NCBI GenBank assembly: GCA_025936045.1
Contig: JAICUB010000012.1
Coordinates: 81,063 to 145,062 of the forward strand
DNA length: 64,000 nucleotides
Source of the DNA: Polyangiaceae bacterium
GTDB taxonomy: Bacteria > Myxococcota_A > Polyangia > Polyangiales > Polyangiaceae
Reading direction: 5' to 3'
The position numbers and the translations under genes were made by a program. Under the pieces are notes generated by a model, which did no database searches, was not told the origin of the DNA, and was given only the letters and a program-made list of their open reading frames with translations. Numbering within the stretch: the first letter of the stretch is position 1; each line of letters starts with the position of its first letter. This document shows, piece by piece, positions 34,096 to 43,589 of the stretch.

Positions 34096-36066
34096 TCAGC
34101 GCCGCGGCGGTTGGCTCGAAACGTTGGTCCCGCGCGAAACGGAGCGCCCCTCGACGATGCCGCCATCGGCGGTCATCGCAACGACGAGCCCGGCGTCGGC
34201 CATCAAGCTCACGAACGGCGCGCCCCAGCCGTGATCGGCCCACGCGGGCCGCCACGCCTCGCCGAGCGCATACGCACGCGTCCACAACGTGCCGAGGCTC
34301 GTCACCCACTCGCGGTCGAGCACGTCGAGCGCGCCCGCCGACAGATCCGGCTGGCCGTGTACGCGCGATGTGGTTACGCCGTCGCCGTCGAGACGAACCA
34401 CGACGCCCTCGCTGCCCACCACGAGCCCGATCTCGCGTTCGAGACTGCTCGCGGCGCCGATGAAGGCACGCGTGAAGGGCACGGCGAGCTCGCTGAACTC
34501 CCATTCTAGCGGCGAATACAGCGCGGCAAAGCCCGACCCGCTCGAGCGACGCCCGCTCAAGAGCCAGCGCAGATCGTCGAGGCGCACGAGCGAAGAGACG
34601 GTCGCGACGTCGGGCAACGGCACCGGCTTGAGCCAGCGCCCGCCCGACATGGCCCAAAGCGACGGCGGCTCGCCCGGGCGCCGGCCCACCGCTGCGACGA
34701 GGTCTTCGAGCTGGCCGCTGCCGTCCATGAACTCGACGCGCTGGTCGGGCGCCTGCGCGAGCTCACGCACGCCGTCCGTGCCGAAGACGGCGAGCGTGCC
34801 CCCCGAGCCGCCGACCAGCCAGCCCCCCGCCTCACAGCGCCGAGCGAACGACATCCCGCGCGGAAGCTCGGAAAGCGTGCTCGTGGCACCGACCCAGGCC
34901 TGTCCGTTCCAGAACACCGGCCCGCGCGGAGTGAACGCGAAGCAATGGCCGTCCGTGTCCCACGCCGCGCTCTGAATGACGAGATCGTCGCGGGGCTTTT
35001 GTCGCACGATCCAGCTCCACCCGGCGAGATCCTGCGGTGGCGAGAGACCGACTAGCGTCCCCATCAGGCGCCGGCTCGAGCGCGGACCCGACGGTTGCTC
35101 ACCGAGCCACGGCAGGATCGCGGCTGCGAGCTCGTCGGCGGTGCGCGGGCGCGCGCTCGGATCGCGCTCGGTCGCGCGCGCGAGCGCGGCGTCGATGGCG
35201 CGGCAGGCGTCGGGACGCGCGCGCAGCTCGGGGCTCAGGAGCTCGGCGTCGAGCAACGTCGCGCGCTCTTGCCGCTGCATCGCCGCGTAGGCGGACAGCG
35301 GCGATTGCCCCTCGAAATAATGCGCGCCCGTGAGCATGTAATAGACGACGCACGCGAGCGCGAAGACGTCCGTCGCCGGCACGACCTTGGTCATCTCGCC
35401 GCTCTGCTCGGGCGCGGCGTAACCGATCGTGCCCACGCCGACACCCGCGAACGTGCGGCCGAGTCCCTCCGGTCGCGCGAGCCCGAAGTCCGAGATTTTG
35501 AAGATCTCTCCGTCGCCGAAGCCGCAGCAGAGTACGTTGCCCGGCGTGAGATCACGGTGGATGACGCCGACCCCGTGGATCGCGGAGAGTCCGGCGGCGA
35601 GGCAGCGCAGGGCGTGCGCCGCTCGCACCGGATCGAACGCATAGTCGGTCTTGTGCAGCGAGTAGGTGACGCGGTCCTCGAGCGTCGTGCCTTCCACCCC
35701 GCCGTGCACGTACTCGATCGCGATCCACGGCGTGGGCTTCGTGCCGAAGAGCAGCGTGCTGCCCGTGTCTACGAAGCGCACGACGAAAGGGCACGTCGGG
35801 ACGCGTTCGTTCAAGCGACCGAGCGCGACTGCCTCTTTTTGGGCCAAAAGCTCGGCCGAGATCTGCCCGTCGCCCGTGGTCGGACGCACGACCTTCACGA
35901 CGACGGGTCCGGCACCTTCCGGCCCCTCTCGCCGCGCGAGGTACGCCTGACCCATGCCTCCCTCGCCCACGTGACGCTCGAGATAATAGCGCACGCCCTG
36001 CTGCACTTCCGAGTCGATGTAGCGACCGCGGAGCGAGGACGGCGGGAGGAGCGAGGAGCCAATCAT
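34096..36066 (-). CDS. Ser/Thr protein kinase with C-terminal propeller-like domain
   Basis: Residues 27-295 are a Hanks-type kinase: glycine loop GEGGMGQAYLA, Lys58 in VVVKVV, HRDLTPGNVLCC near residue 170, DFG in KISDFGLARP, and GTIGYAAPEQSGEMT. All catalytic residues are present. About 330 residues follow with repeated beta-strand blocks (WSWIVRQKPRDDLVIQSAAW, GGTLAVFGTDGVRELAQAP, VVRLDGDGVTTSRVHG), like a WD/BNR propeller. There is no transmembrane helix. ATG 36066 overlaps the stop of the MopE-like lipoprotein gene (ATGA), so the two are co-translated. Confidence 0.9.
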   Translation of the reverse strand: MIGSSLLPPSSLRGRYIDSEVQQGVRYYLERHVGEGGMGQAYLARREGPEGAGPVVVKVVRPTTGDGQISAELLAQKEAVALGRLNERVPTCPFVVRFVDTGSTLLFGTKPTPWIAIEYVHGGVEGTTLEDRVTYSLHKTDYAFDPVRAAHALRCLAAGLSAIHGVGVIHRDLTPGNVLCCGFGDGEIFKISDFGLARPEGLGRTFAGVGVGTIGYAAPEQSGEMTKVVPATDVFALACVVYYMLTGAHYFEGQSPLSAYAAMQRQERATLLDAELLSPELRARPDACRAIDAALARATERDPSARPRTADELAAAILPWLGEQPSGPRSSRRLMGTLVGLSPPQDLAGWSWIVRQKPRDDLVIQSAAWDTDGHCFAFTPRGPVFWNGQAWVGATSTLSELPRGMSFARRCEAGGWLVGGSGGTLAVFGTDGVRELAQAPDQRVEFMDGSGQLEDLVAAVGRRPGEPPSLWAMSGGRWLKPVPLPDVATVSSLVRLDDLRWLLSGRRSSGSGFAALYSPLEWEFSELAVPFTRAFIGAASSLEREIGLVVGSEGVVVRLDGDGVTTSRVHGQPDLSAGALDVLDREWVTSLGTLWTRAYALGEAWRPAWADHGWGAPFVSLMADAGLVVAMTADGGIVEGRSVSRGTNVSSQPPRR

Positions 36067-38897
36067 CTTTTTTGATCGTCGGTCACGCTGCTCGTGAACA
36101 CCTCGAGCGCCCAGCGGCCGCCGTCGCCGCTGAAGCCGTCGAGCTGGATGTAATACGTCCCGGGGTCGAGCACCTGGTCGATGAACGAGAAAAATGGCGC
36201 ATCGGCGCCCGCCGGGTCGTACGTGAGCGAGCAGCCGTTCTCGAGCTCCACGCCGGGACAAGCGTCCCCTTCGCGCAAGACGAGCATCGTCTGGTAGCTC
36301 GAGCCGCTTGCGTCGAGCACGACGCGTCGCTGCTCGCTGAGCGTGAGCTCGAGAAGCTGGTCGGGCGCGCCACCCGGAGGCTCGCCGCCGTAATCACAGC
36401 TGCCGTCGTAATTCGCGTACTGGTTCGCGGTGTTGCCCTCGAAACGCCCGCCAGTCTCGGGGATTTCGTAGACGTCCGTGCAGTCGTCGGCGCCCTGCAC
36501 GAAGACCGTGCTCACGGCCGACCGCGTGAACGCGGTGAGCGACGTGGGCTTGCCCTCGGCCGTCTCGACCACGGCGCGGACGCTCCCGGGGCCGACAGCG
36601 TGAGCCACCGTTCGGACGGGCCACGCGTTCGCGGTCTGACACGCGTCGGCGTCGCTCGGCCGAGCGCACGGCGGCTCGGCGACCAGCAGGCCGCCCGTGT
36701 CCCCGTCGGAGCCGCTCTGGACGAGTAGCACGTCGGAGCGTTCGGCAAGCTCGAGCGCGTACGTGGCGTCGGGCGCTCCGACGAGACAGCCGATTTGCAC
36801 GGCGTCAGTCGCGTCGGTAAGCGTCACAGGCTCGGTCACGCCGGGCGTGAGCACGGGGGGCGCCGAGCAGCCTTCGGTCTTCACGGGTGTGGTCGCGGCC
36901 GTGACGTTGAGCACCAGCTGCACCTCGGCGGGGCCGGTGCCGCTCAGCGCGACCGTGTAGCTGCCGGGGTCGAGCGCCCGCGCGAAGAGCTCGCTCGGCG
37001 AGCCCGAGCGGCAGGTAAGCTCACTCGAATCGGAGACGCACGCCGCGGTTCTCAGCGAAATCACGGGGTCGCCGAAGGCGTCCACGCTGGTCGCGTCGAT
37101 GCGCACGTCGCTCCGCTCGCTCAAGGTGAAGCTATAGACGAGCTCGCCGGTCTGCGAGTCGCACGCCGTCTCGAGATCGTGGTCGAGCCCCGCGAGGACG
37201 ACGTCGACCGGCTCGCCCGGGACGAGCTCGGCGCTCGTTCCGCACGTTTCGTTCGCGGGGGCGGGCTCGGGCGTCCGAAAGTCCACGTGGAGCTCGATGT
37301 CCGTCTCCCGGTCGGCCGCGACGTAGACGGGGTACGAGCCGGGCGCGAGGTCGCGAAGCACGAGCCGAGACACGGTGCCCTTGGACGGCACGGCGACGCT
37401 CGCGGTGCACGCGGTCTCACCCGCGGCCGTACCGCATTGCTTCGGATCCGCGGCCGCGAGCACGAGGTCCCCGCTCACGGGGCGGATCACGACGACACCG
37501 GCCGCCCACGGCACGCTCGCGTCGAGACCGAACGACTCGGCGGGGACGCTGCCCGCCGTGGCGTCCAGGTACGCGGCCGTCAGCTGAAGCGGCGGATCCT
37601 CGCCGCCGTTCGCGGTCGCACCCACGGTCGTGTAACCGAGCGGCCCCGCCTTCACCGACGCGGTGCCGGACAAGGCTGCGTACGACAGGAAGAGATTGTG
37701 ATCCGTCCCCCACGGCGCACTGGCTGCGGGCGGTGTCGGTTCGGCGCTCGTATCTTCGGCGCCGCCGAGCGCCGTGAGGCCCGCCTCCGTCCCGGCCCAA
37801 TCCGTGATGCGATACACCTGCGCGACACCGCGCGCTGCGTCCTCCGTCGAGAAGTTCACGGCTCTTCCGTCTTCGGAGCCGCCCGCCACGAGATAGAACG
37901 CGGACGCACGCACCGCTTCGCTCCCGTCCACCGTCGTCGCGAGAGCGGTCCAACCCGACGGCGTCGTGACGCTCGTCGCTCCTTCGGTGCCGAGCAGACA
38001 GAGCAGAAGGTCACCCGGGTTCACGATGGCGGGCATCACGACGAGGTGCCCCTTCCCGGCCGAATCGAACGTCGTCGGCGTCAAGCCCTCGACGCTCGGA
38101 AAGCCCGTCTTGCCCATGCTGGCTACGATGTCGACGTCGCTCGGTCCGCCCGCGGGCACCGTGACGGCAACCACGACGTCGCGCATGGCGCCGCTCGTGG
38201 CCTCCCGCTCGCACGAGATGGCGTAGTCCTTGGACGCGCCCAGCGTCGAAACCGCGTAGGAGCCGGGCGCCCGGATCTCGAGCGCGTCGCCGCACGTGTC
38301 GTTCGACGGGGAAACACAATCGTTCTCGTCCACGGCGCCGTCGCAGTCGTCGTCGACCCCGTTGCCGCAGATCTCGGTCGCCGTGCCGGAGACCAACGGA
38401 TTGAAGTCGTCGCAGTCGGTGCCGTTGCACTGGATCGGAGGATCGCCGTCGCCGTCGGCGTCGCGCGGCACGTGCTCGCAGCTGTGCGTCGCTTCCACGC
38501 AGGTGTCGATGGTGCACGTGTATTGGTCGGTGCACGTGACCACCGGCCCAGGCTGGCATCCGAGCGTCGCGCTGCAGGTCTCGACCCCGTCGCAATAGGT
38601 CTTGTCGTCGCAAACGGAGTCGTCAGGAGAGTGGGCGCAGCGTCCGCGGGTGGAGTCGCAGTGGTCCTCGGTGCAGTCGATGGCGTCGTCGCATTGACCG
38701 TCGTCGGTGCACGGCTCTCCGCCTTGGAGAGGTGGGGGGCCCGCGTCCTCGCCACCAGCCCCGCCGCCGTCCTCGGCCGCTCCGGCGGCGCCGGGGCTCG
38801 TGGGGGCAAAGGGGTCGCCCTTCGCCCGCTCACCACAACCGAGCCCGAGCCACCCCGACACGCCGAACGCGAGGATGACGAGCGGGGGCGTTCGCAC
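36063..38897 (-). CDS. MopE-like metal-binding lipoprotein, large
   Basis: GTG 38897 puts a signal peptide directly at the N-terminus (RTPPLVILAFGVSGWLGLGC); the longer frame from ATG 38954 is possible but shares its start codon with the divergent gene. Residues 60-165 are Cys-rich repeats (CTDDGQCDDAIDCTEDHC, CDDKTYCDGVETC). Next come MopE motifs (DADGDGDPPIQCNGTDCDD, GNGVDDDCDGAVDEND). The rest is a series of beta-sandwich blocks ending in FFSFIDQVLDPGTYYIQLDG, resembling PPC-type pre-peptidase domains. It is probably exposed on the outer surface. Function unknown. Confidence 0.85.
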   Translation of the reverse strand: MRTPPLVILAFGVSGWLGLGCGERAKGDPFAPTSPGAAGAAEDGGGAGGEDAGPPPLQGGEPCTDDGQCDDAIDCTEDHCDSTRGRCAHSPDDSVCDDKTYCDGVETCSATLGCQPGPVVTCTDQYTCTIDTCVEATHSCEHVPRDADGDGDPPIQCNGTDCDDFNPLVSGTATEICGNGVDDDCDGAVDENDCVSPSNDTCGDALEIRAPGSYAVSTLGASKDYAISCEREATSGAMRDVVVAVTVPAGGPSDVDIVASMGKTGFPSVEGLTPTTFDSAGKGHLVVMPAIVNPGDLLLCLLGTEGATSVTTPSGWTALATTVDGSEAVRASAFYLVAGGSEDGRAVNFSTEDAARGVAQVYRITDWAGTEAGLTALGGAEDTSAEPTPPAASAPWGTDHNLFLSYAALSGTASVKAGPLGYTTVGATANGGEDPPLQLTAAYLDATAGSVPAESFGLDASVPWAAGVVVIRPVSGDLVLAAADPKQCGTAAGETACTASVAVPSKGTVSRLVLRDLAPGSYPVYVAADRETDIELHVDFRTPEPAPANETCGTSAELVPGEPVDVVLAGLDHDLETACDSQTGELVYSFTLSERSDVRIDATSVDAFGDPVISLRTAACVSDSSELTCRSGSPSELFARALDPGSYTVALSGTGPAEVQLVLNVTAATTPVKTEGCSAPPVLTPGVTEPVTLTDATDAVQIGCLVGAPDATYALELAERSDVLLVQSGSDGDTGGLLVAEPPCARPSDADACQTANAWPVRTVAHAVGPGSVRAVVETAEGKPTSLTAFTRSAVSTVFVQGADDCTDVYEIPETGGRFEGNTANQYANYDGSCDYGGEPPGGAPDQLLELTLSEQRRVVLDASGSSYQTMLVLREGDACPGVELENGCSLTYDPAGADAPFFSFIDQVLDPGTYYIQLDGFSGDGGRWALEVFTSSVTDDQKR

Positions 38898-38952
38898 GCG
38901 GGAAAGCCTGCCAGAAAGCAGGGCACGACGCCGTAGCAACCGGCGGTAGACC

Positions 38953-40260
38953 ATGGCAAGATGGCCGAGCGTGCCGCCTGAACGGCTCACCCGCCACGAA
39001 ATCAGCTGGTTGCTAGCGCAGGAGGCTCGCGGCGCCGCAAAAGCATTGCGGACGGAGGTCGACCAGCTTCGTGCGCCCGGCGACGCCAAAACCGTGCCGC
39101 CGCCCGCGGAAACGACGCTCGACGCGCTCGACGACACGATCGAGATGTTGAGCAAGCTCAATACCGGCGGCCGCGAGAAAGGTCGGCGGGGGCGCATCGA
39201 CCTCGCGTCGCTGCTCGTGGAGATGGCGCCGAACGCCCGCGTGGCCATCGCCCCGGGGGCCGGCACCGAAGTCTTCGGGGAAGAGACCGAGCTCCGCCGC
39301 ATGCTGCACCTCCTGGTCGGGCAGGCGAGCGGACGCGCGCCGGGGGACGCCGAGATCGACGTGATGGTGAGGCGGCAGGGGGACTTCGTGCGCGTGAGCG
39401 CGAACCTCGGCCCGGACACCTCCGCGCTCGGTGAGCTCGAGAGCCGCTGGCTTTCCCGTATGGCGCTCCGCCACGGCGGCTCCGTCGAGCTCGAAGGCAA
39501 GACGCTCTCGATCTTGCTGCAGGCCGACGGCGCCACCGACCAGCGCGAAGTCACCGAGCTCCGAAAAGAGCTCGAACAGGCACAGCAGCTCGGTGAAGCC
39601 TACGCGCGGGAGCTCGTGAGCGTGCTTTCGGCCGGTGACGTTCGGACCGAGATCCCGCCCCCGAGCCGTGGTGACCCGGAGCACTTCAACGGCGTGCGCG
39701 CGCTCGCGGCCGCCGTGTCTCGTGGTCTGCGCGGGCTGACGGACTCGCCTGCCGCGGTGCAGGAGCTTTTGACGGAGCTCGACGGCGTCGCGGAATGCTC
39801 GCTCGAGGCGGAGCGGAGCACGGTGGATCTCGGGGCCGCGCTCCGTAGCGTGGGCGACCAACTCGAGCCCCACGCGAGTCGCGCCGAAGTGACGCTCGTC
39901 TATGACGCAGGGCGAAACGTCCTGCTGAAGACCGCGCCGCGGACGCTCGAGGTTCTCTTCAGGAGCTTGCTCTTGCACGGCCTCGCGGCGACTCCACGGG
40001 GCGGTCGCATCAAAGCCTCCATCCATCGGACGGAGCTCGGCACCGCCATCTCCGTCTGCGACGGCGGGCCTGCGGTCCCCGAGGCGTCGCGCTGGGACGT
40101 GATTCGTCACCAGATCGATCCGACCCGCTTCGGCCGACCCGCCGGGGTCGCGCTCGTCCTCGCGGACGCAACGGCCACCGCGCTGAATGCCGCGCTCGAG
40201 CTGCGTGAATCGGCCGACGGCCACACCGAAACTTGGGTTACTCTCGGGAGGGGTCCCTGA
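38953..40260 (+). CDS. Histidine-kinase-like protein with two degenerate GHKL modules
   Basis: Not a standard histidine kinase. An N-terminal helical part contains a His-Glu pair (RHEISWLLAQEARG, His15) that could be a phosphoacceptor. A first ATPase-like module spans about residues 95-195 (ELRRMLHLLVGQ...WLSRMALRHGGSVELEGK). A coiled middle (EVTELRKELEQAQQLGEAYA) leads to a second module near residues 325-435 (LEVLFRSLLLHGLAA, CDGGPAVP, RFGRPAGVALVLADATATAL). The Asn and glycine boxes are weak in both. Its stop overlaps the start of a CheY-like gene (TGATG), which is the likely partner. The start may lie downstream, for example GTG 38971. Confidence 0.7.
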   Translation: MARWPSVPPERLTRHEISWLLAQEARGAAKALRTEVDQLRAPGDAKTVPPPAETTLDALDDTIEMLSKLNTGGREKGRRGRIDLASLLVEMAPNARVAIAPGAGTEVFGEETELRRMLHLLVGQASGRAPGDAEIDVMVRRQGDFVRVSANLGPDTSALGELESRWLSRMALRHGGSVELEGKTLSILLQADGATDQREVTELRKELEQAQQLGEAYARELVSVLSAGDVRTEIPPPSRGDPEHFNGVRALAAAVSRGLRGLTDSPAAVQELLTELDGVAECSLEAERSTVDLGAALRSVGDQLEPHASRAEVTLVYDAGRNVLLKTAPRTLEVLFRSLLLHGLAATPRGGRIKASIHRTELGTAISVCDGGPAVPEASRWDVIRHQIDPTRFGRPAGVALVLADATATALNAALELRESADGHTETWVTLGRGP

Positions 40261-40634
40261 TGCGCATTCTCGTGGTCGAAGATCAGGATTCCATCCGGCG
40301 CATGATCGAAGCGCTGGTGCACGCGCGCGGCTACAAGGTGACGGCTGCATCGTCGGGCGCCAAGGCGCTCGACTTGGCGCTGACCGAACCGCCGGATCTC
40401 GTGCTGCTCGATCTGATGATGCCCGGGCAGTTCGACGGGTTCGAGGTGTGCCGGCGCCTCAGAGCCGACCCGGCGACCCGTGCCATTCCGATCATCGTCA
40501 TCACGGCGATGGATGACGATGCCGCGCGCACGCGCGCGACCGAAGCGGGTGCGAACGCGTTTTATACGAAGCCGTTCAGTCCCATCGCGCTCTTGAAAGA
40601 AATCGAGCGGCTGGGCGTCAACCCATCCCGCTGA
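40260..40634 (+). CDS. CheY-like response regulator, single REC domain
   Basis: The 124 residues make one receiver domain: acidic pocket VVEDQD, phosphoacceptor Asp51 in VLLDLMMPGQFDGFE, Thr in IVITAMDD and Lys in FYTKPFSP. No output domain. Translational coupling to the GHKL-like gene marks the two as a pair. The last 17 bases overlap the convergent TerB-like gene. Confidence 0.92.
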   Translation: MRILVVEDQDSIRRMIEALVHARGYKVTAASSGAKALDLALTEPPDLVLLDLMMPGQFDGFEVCRRLRADPATRAIPIIVITAMDDDAARTRATEAGANAFYTKPFSPIALLKEIERLGVNPSR

Positions 40635-41013
40635 GGACGTTCAGCATGCCCTTCGCGCGCTCCTCGGCGGCGCGCACGATGCCGCGCGCCTCCACGGCGG
40701 GGATGCGCAAGACCTCGCAGAGCTCGTCGATGAGCGCTTTCTCGTTCGTGTCCTGCGCGCCGTCGACGAAAGAAAGCAACACGGCGTGCTGCAATAAGAC
40801 GCGCCGATCGTCGTGGCTCAGATCGTGAATGGGAACGTCGGCCAAGGTGCGCGGCCGCTGCGCGAACAGCGCGACCTCGCGGCGCTCGGTCGGCGTCGCC
40901 GCATATGCATCCAGGATGCTCTGGATGATTTCGTTCTCCTCGGCGGCGATCTTACCGTCCGCCCAGGCCACGCTGACGAGCCCCTTCACGATCGCGAGAT
41001 CTTGCGGATGCAC
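40618..41013 (-). CDS. TerB-like helical protein
   Basis: The 131-residue protein matches the TerB/tellurite-resistance fold: LAIVKGLVSVAWADGKIAAE, ENEIIQSILDAYAA and LLQHAVLLSFVDGAQDTNEK, with paired acidic residues in ADGKIxxxE and VDGxxDxxE that bind metal in family members. Such proteins occur in stress and phage-response settings, often with unclear roles. It converges on the response-regulator gene with a short overlap. Confidence 0.82.
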   Translation of the reverse strand: MHPQDLAIVKGLVSVAWADGKIAAEENEIIQSILDAYAATPTERREVALFAQRPRTLADVPIHDLSHDDRRVLLQHAVLLSFVDGAQDTNEKALIDELCEVLRIPAVEARGIVRAAEERAKGMLNVLSGMG

Positions 41014-41079
41014 GCGGCGAGCATCTCAACGCGGCCGAGCCTCGTCAACTCGTGACGAAGTTCAGGCCCGCGCGCAAGC

Positions 41080-42708
41080 TCAGTTCTTGCCGCTGAGACC
41101 GGGCGGCGGGGGCGTGGGCTCCATGCCCGCGAGGTTTCGTAACCCCGAGCGGAGCTCCGCGTCAGAGAGCGGCTCCGCCTCGAGACGTCGCAGCAAATCC
41201 TCGACGTCGCTCGGACGCGGCTTCGGCAGCGCGAGGCGCGGCGGCGGCGTGAGCGCGTCGGGCGCGGCGCCTTGCGTGACGACGGGAGGAAGCTTGGTCT
41301 CGAGCATCACCGCGAGCGGAATGCTCTCCTCCAGCGCGGGTGAGCTCACGCACGGCTCCGCCGCGACGGGAGCCGGCGGCAGGAGCGACTCCGCGTCGAG
41401 GGGCGGGCACGGTTCGGTGAGCTCGCTCGCTTCGGCCACGACGAGCTCGCCGGCGGCCTCACTCGCCGGCGGATTGGAGTCGAAGTGCACTTCGATCACA
41501 TCGACGTCACCGTCGTCGAGCTCGTCGTCGTCGTCGAAAGCCAGCTCTAGCTCGATATCTTCGGCAAATTCGGGCTCCGGGTCTTCATCCCATGCGACGA
41601 CGACGGGCGGTAGCTCGCTTTCGCTCTGCACGCGCGTACCGAGCACCGGCGTCACTTGCGGTCTCGCCTCGGGCTCGAGGTCCACGCTCGGCAACGCACT
41701 TCTCGCTGCTGCCGCTGCGACCGGCGCTACCTCGACGGCAATCACTTCGAGCGCCCTCGGCGGCGTCTTCACGAGCGGTTCCGCGCCGACGGCGGTGGAC
41801 GAGCGGACGAACGTGAGCGGCTCGGTGCGCACGAGCTCGTTTTGGCTCGGAATTGCGGCGGTCGGAGGTGCGGGCGGTCTGGCGCTGGCTCGCTGCACGA
41901 TGGGCTCGGGGCGTGTCTCGACGAGCTCGGGATCGCTATCGACCTTGAGCGCGACCGGAGCGAGCACGAGCGTCTCGGCCCCCGCGGTGTCGCTCGCCTG
42001 CACTGGAAGGTCGAGTACCTCCGTCTGCTCGAGCGGTGGCGCGAGCGTGGAAACGGGCGCTGCGACGGGCTCGTGAAGCTCGGCGCGAGCCGGCGCGACC
42101 GACACGGCGGGCGGCGGAACCGTGCTCCGCTCGTGCACCGACGCCGCGGGCGGCGCCACGCTAAGCTCGGGGATTTCGGGCACGACCGCGGGCGGCTGAA
42201 CGGGCGGCGTGCTAGGCGCAACGGCGGCGCTCGCAACGGGTGCCGGGTCGGGCTCGGCGACGTGCGCGCCCGGAGGCGGAACGGAAATGCGACCGCTCTG
42301 CAGAGCTCGCACCGTCTCGCGCTCGAGCCGCGCGAGCGAACGCTTGGCGGCCGAACGATTGACGGGGATGAGCGCGGTCTCGAGCTCGCGCACGAGAGCC
42401 TCGATCCCCGCGCCCGGCGCGCGACGCGAAGCACGCAAGAGGCCGCTCGTCGGCGCGCTCGCGCGCACGAGCAGCGCGTCGAGCACGGCACGCAAGTCCC
42501 GCTCGGCGAGTGACCCGTCGGCGGCTCGGCCGCTCGCGACGCGGATCCCTCCGTCCTCGAAGAGAAGCACGTCGTTCGGCTCGAGGCGCCGGGGCGCCGC
42601 CGAGACCTGATCGGCTGCCGCGAGCACGAGATAACCCACGCATTCTGCGCTGAGCGGGACCGCGCGCGCTTCGGCGCCGGCAAGCACTTCGGCCACGGTA
42701 ACGTTCAC
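41080..42708 (-). CDS. Unknown Pro/Ala/Val-rich acidic protein coupled to hisF
   Basis: Not recognised. Residues 1-140 form a compact domain ([59 protein letters not shown]) that resembles N-terminal domains of some myxobacterial kinase-associated proteins. About 350 residues of low-complexity Pro/Val/Glu sequence follow, with an acidic run of mainly Asp and Glu near residue 390. A short helical segment closes the protein ([20 protein letters not shown]). The ATG overlaps the hisF stop (ATGA), yet nothing in it suggests histidine synthesis. Confidence 0.7.
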   Translation of the reverse strand: MNVTVAEVLAGAEARAVPLSAECVGYLVLAAADQVSAAPRRLEPNDVLLFEDGGIRVASGRAADGSLAERDLRAVLDALLVRASAPTSGLLRASRRAPGAGIEALVRELETALIPVNRSAAKRSLARLERETVRALQSGRISVPPPGAHVAEPDPAPVASAAVAPSTPPVQPPAVVPEIPELSVAPPAASVHERSTVPPPAVSVAPARAELHEPVAAPVSTLAPPLEQTEVLDLPVQASDTAGAETLVLAPVALKVDSDPELVETRPEPIVQRASARPPAPPTAAIPSQNELVRTEPLTFVRSSTAVGAEPLVKTPPRALEVIAVEVAPVAAAAARSALPSVDLEPEARPQVTPVLGTRVQSESELPPVVVAWDEDPEPEFAEDIELELAFDDDDELDDGDVDVIEVHFDSNPPASEAAGELVVAEASELTEPCPPLDAESLLPPAPVAAEPCVSSPALEESIPLAVMLETKLPPVVTQGAAPDALTPPPRLALPKPRPSDVEDLLRRLEAEPLSDAELRSGLRNLAGMEPTPPPPGLSGKN

Positions 42709-43472
42709 GCGCTTCCTCCTCGTACGAGCACACCCCGTGATCCGAGGTAGCCCTTCGCTTGTTGCACGGTGTACATGCCGTCGTGGAAGATCGAGGCTGC
42801 GAGCGCAGCATCGGCCCCCCCTTCTGCCAAGCCCTCACGTAGATGTTCCAGCGTTCCGACGCCGCCCGAGGCGATGACCGGAATGTCGACCGCGTCCACC
42901 ACCTGCCGCAGTAGCTCGAGGTCATAGCCCGCCTTGGTACCGTCGCGATCCATGCTCGTGAGCAGGATCTCGCCCGCGCCGAGCTCAGCGGCGCGCCGCG
43001 CCCATGCGACCGCGTCGAGCTCCGTCCCCCGGCGACCACCGTGCGTGAACACTTCGAAGCCGCCGCTCTGGCGCCTTCGCGCGTCGATCGCGACGACGAG
43101 CACTTGCCGCCCCCAAGCGTCCGCGATGCGGCTAATGAGCGAGGGATCGGCGACTGCGGCGCTGTTGATGCTCACCTTGTCGGCGCCCGCTTCGAGCAGG
43201 GTGCGAACGTCGTCGGGCGCGCCGACGCCTCCGCCCACGGTGAGGGGGGCGAACACGGCTTCGGCGGTCTGCTCCACCACGTGGAGGATCGCCTTTCGTC
43301 CCTCGTGCGACGCGGTGATGTCGAGGAAGGTGATTTCGTCTGCGCCCTCGGCGTCGTAGCGGCGCGCGCACTCCACGGGATCACCCGCGTCGCGAATGCC
43401 GACGAAATTCACGCCTTTGACGACACGGCCGTCCCGCACGTCGAGACAGGGGATGATGCGCTTGGCGAGCAT
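42705..43472 (-). CDS. hisF: Imidazole glycerol phosphate synthase subunit HisF
   Basis: HisF is the cyclase half of the HisH-HisF complex, making imidazole glycerol phosphate and AICAR. ATG 43472 is preceded by AAGGAGG at good spacing. The TIM-barrel motifs are complete: [20 protein letters not shown] with catalytic Asp, [28 protein letters not shown] with the second Asp, [15 protein letters not shown] and PVIASGGVG. The other his genes are not in the window. It is divergent from the zinc-ribbon gene, with 117 bases between starts and a TATATT box at about 43576. Confidence 0.95.
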   Translation of the reverse strand: MLAKRIIPCLDVRDGRVVKGVNFVGIRDAGDPVECARRYDAEGADEITFLDITASHEGRKAILHVVEQTAEAVFAPLTVGGGVGAPDDVRTLLEAGADKVSINSAAVADPSLISRIADAWGRQVLVVAIDARRRQSGGFEVFTHGGRRGTELDAVAWARRAAELGAGEILLTSMDRDGTKAGYDLELLRQVVDAVDIPVIASGGVGTLEHLREGLAEGGADAALAASIFHDGMYTVQQAKGYLGSRGVLVRGGSA

Positions 43473-43589
43473 GGCGGGGCCTCCTTCGCCCATAGGCCAG
43501 GGCTCAAGTTTTGGCCAAGGATTGCGGCAAAGCCCGGCCGTACCACGCGGTCCGGCGCAAAATCTTCCGGTCCGGTATATTGGCGCCGC

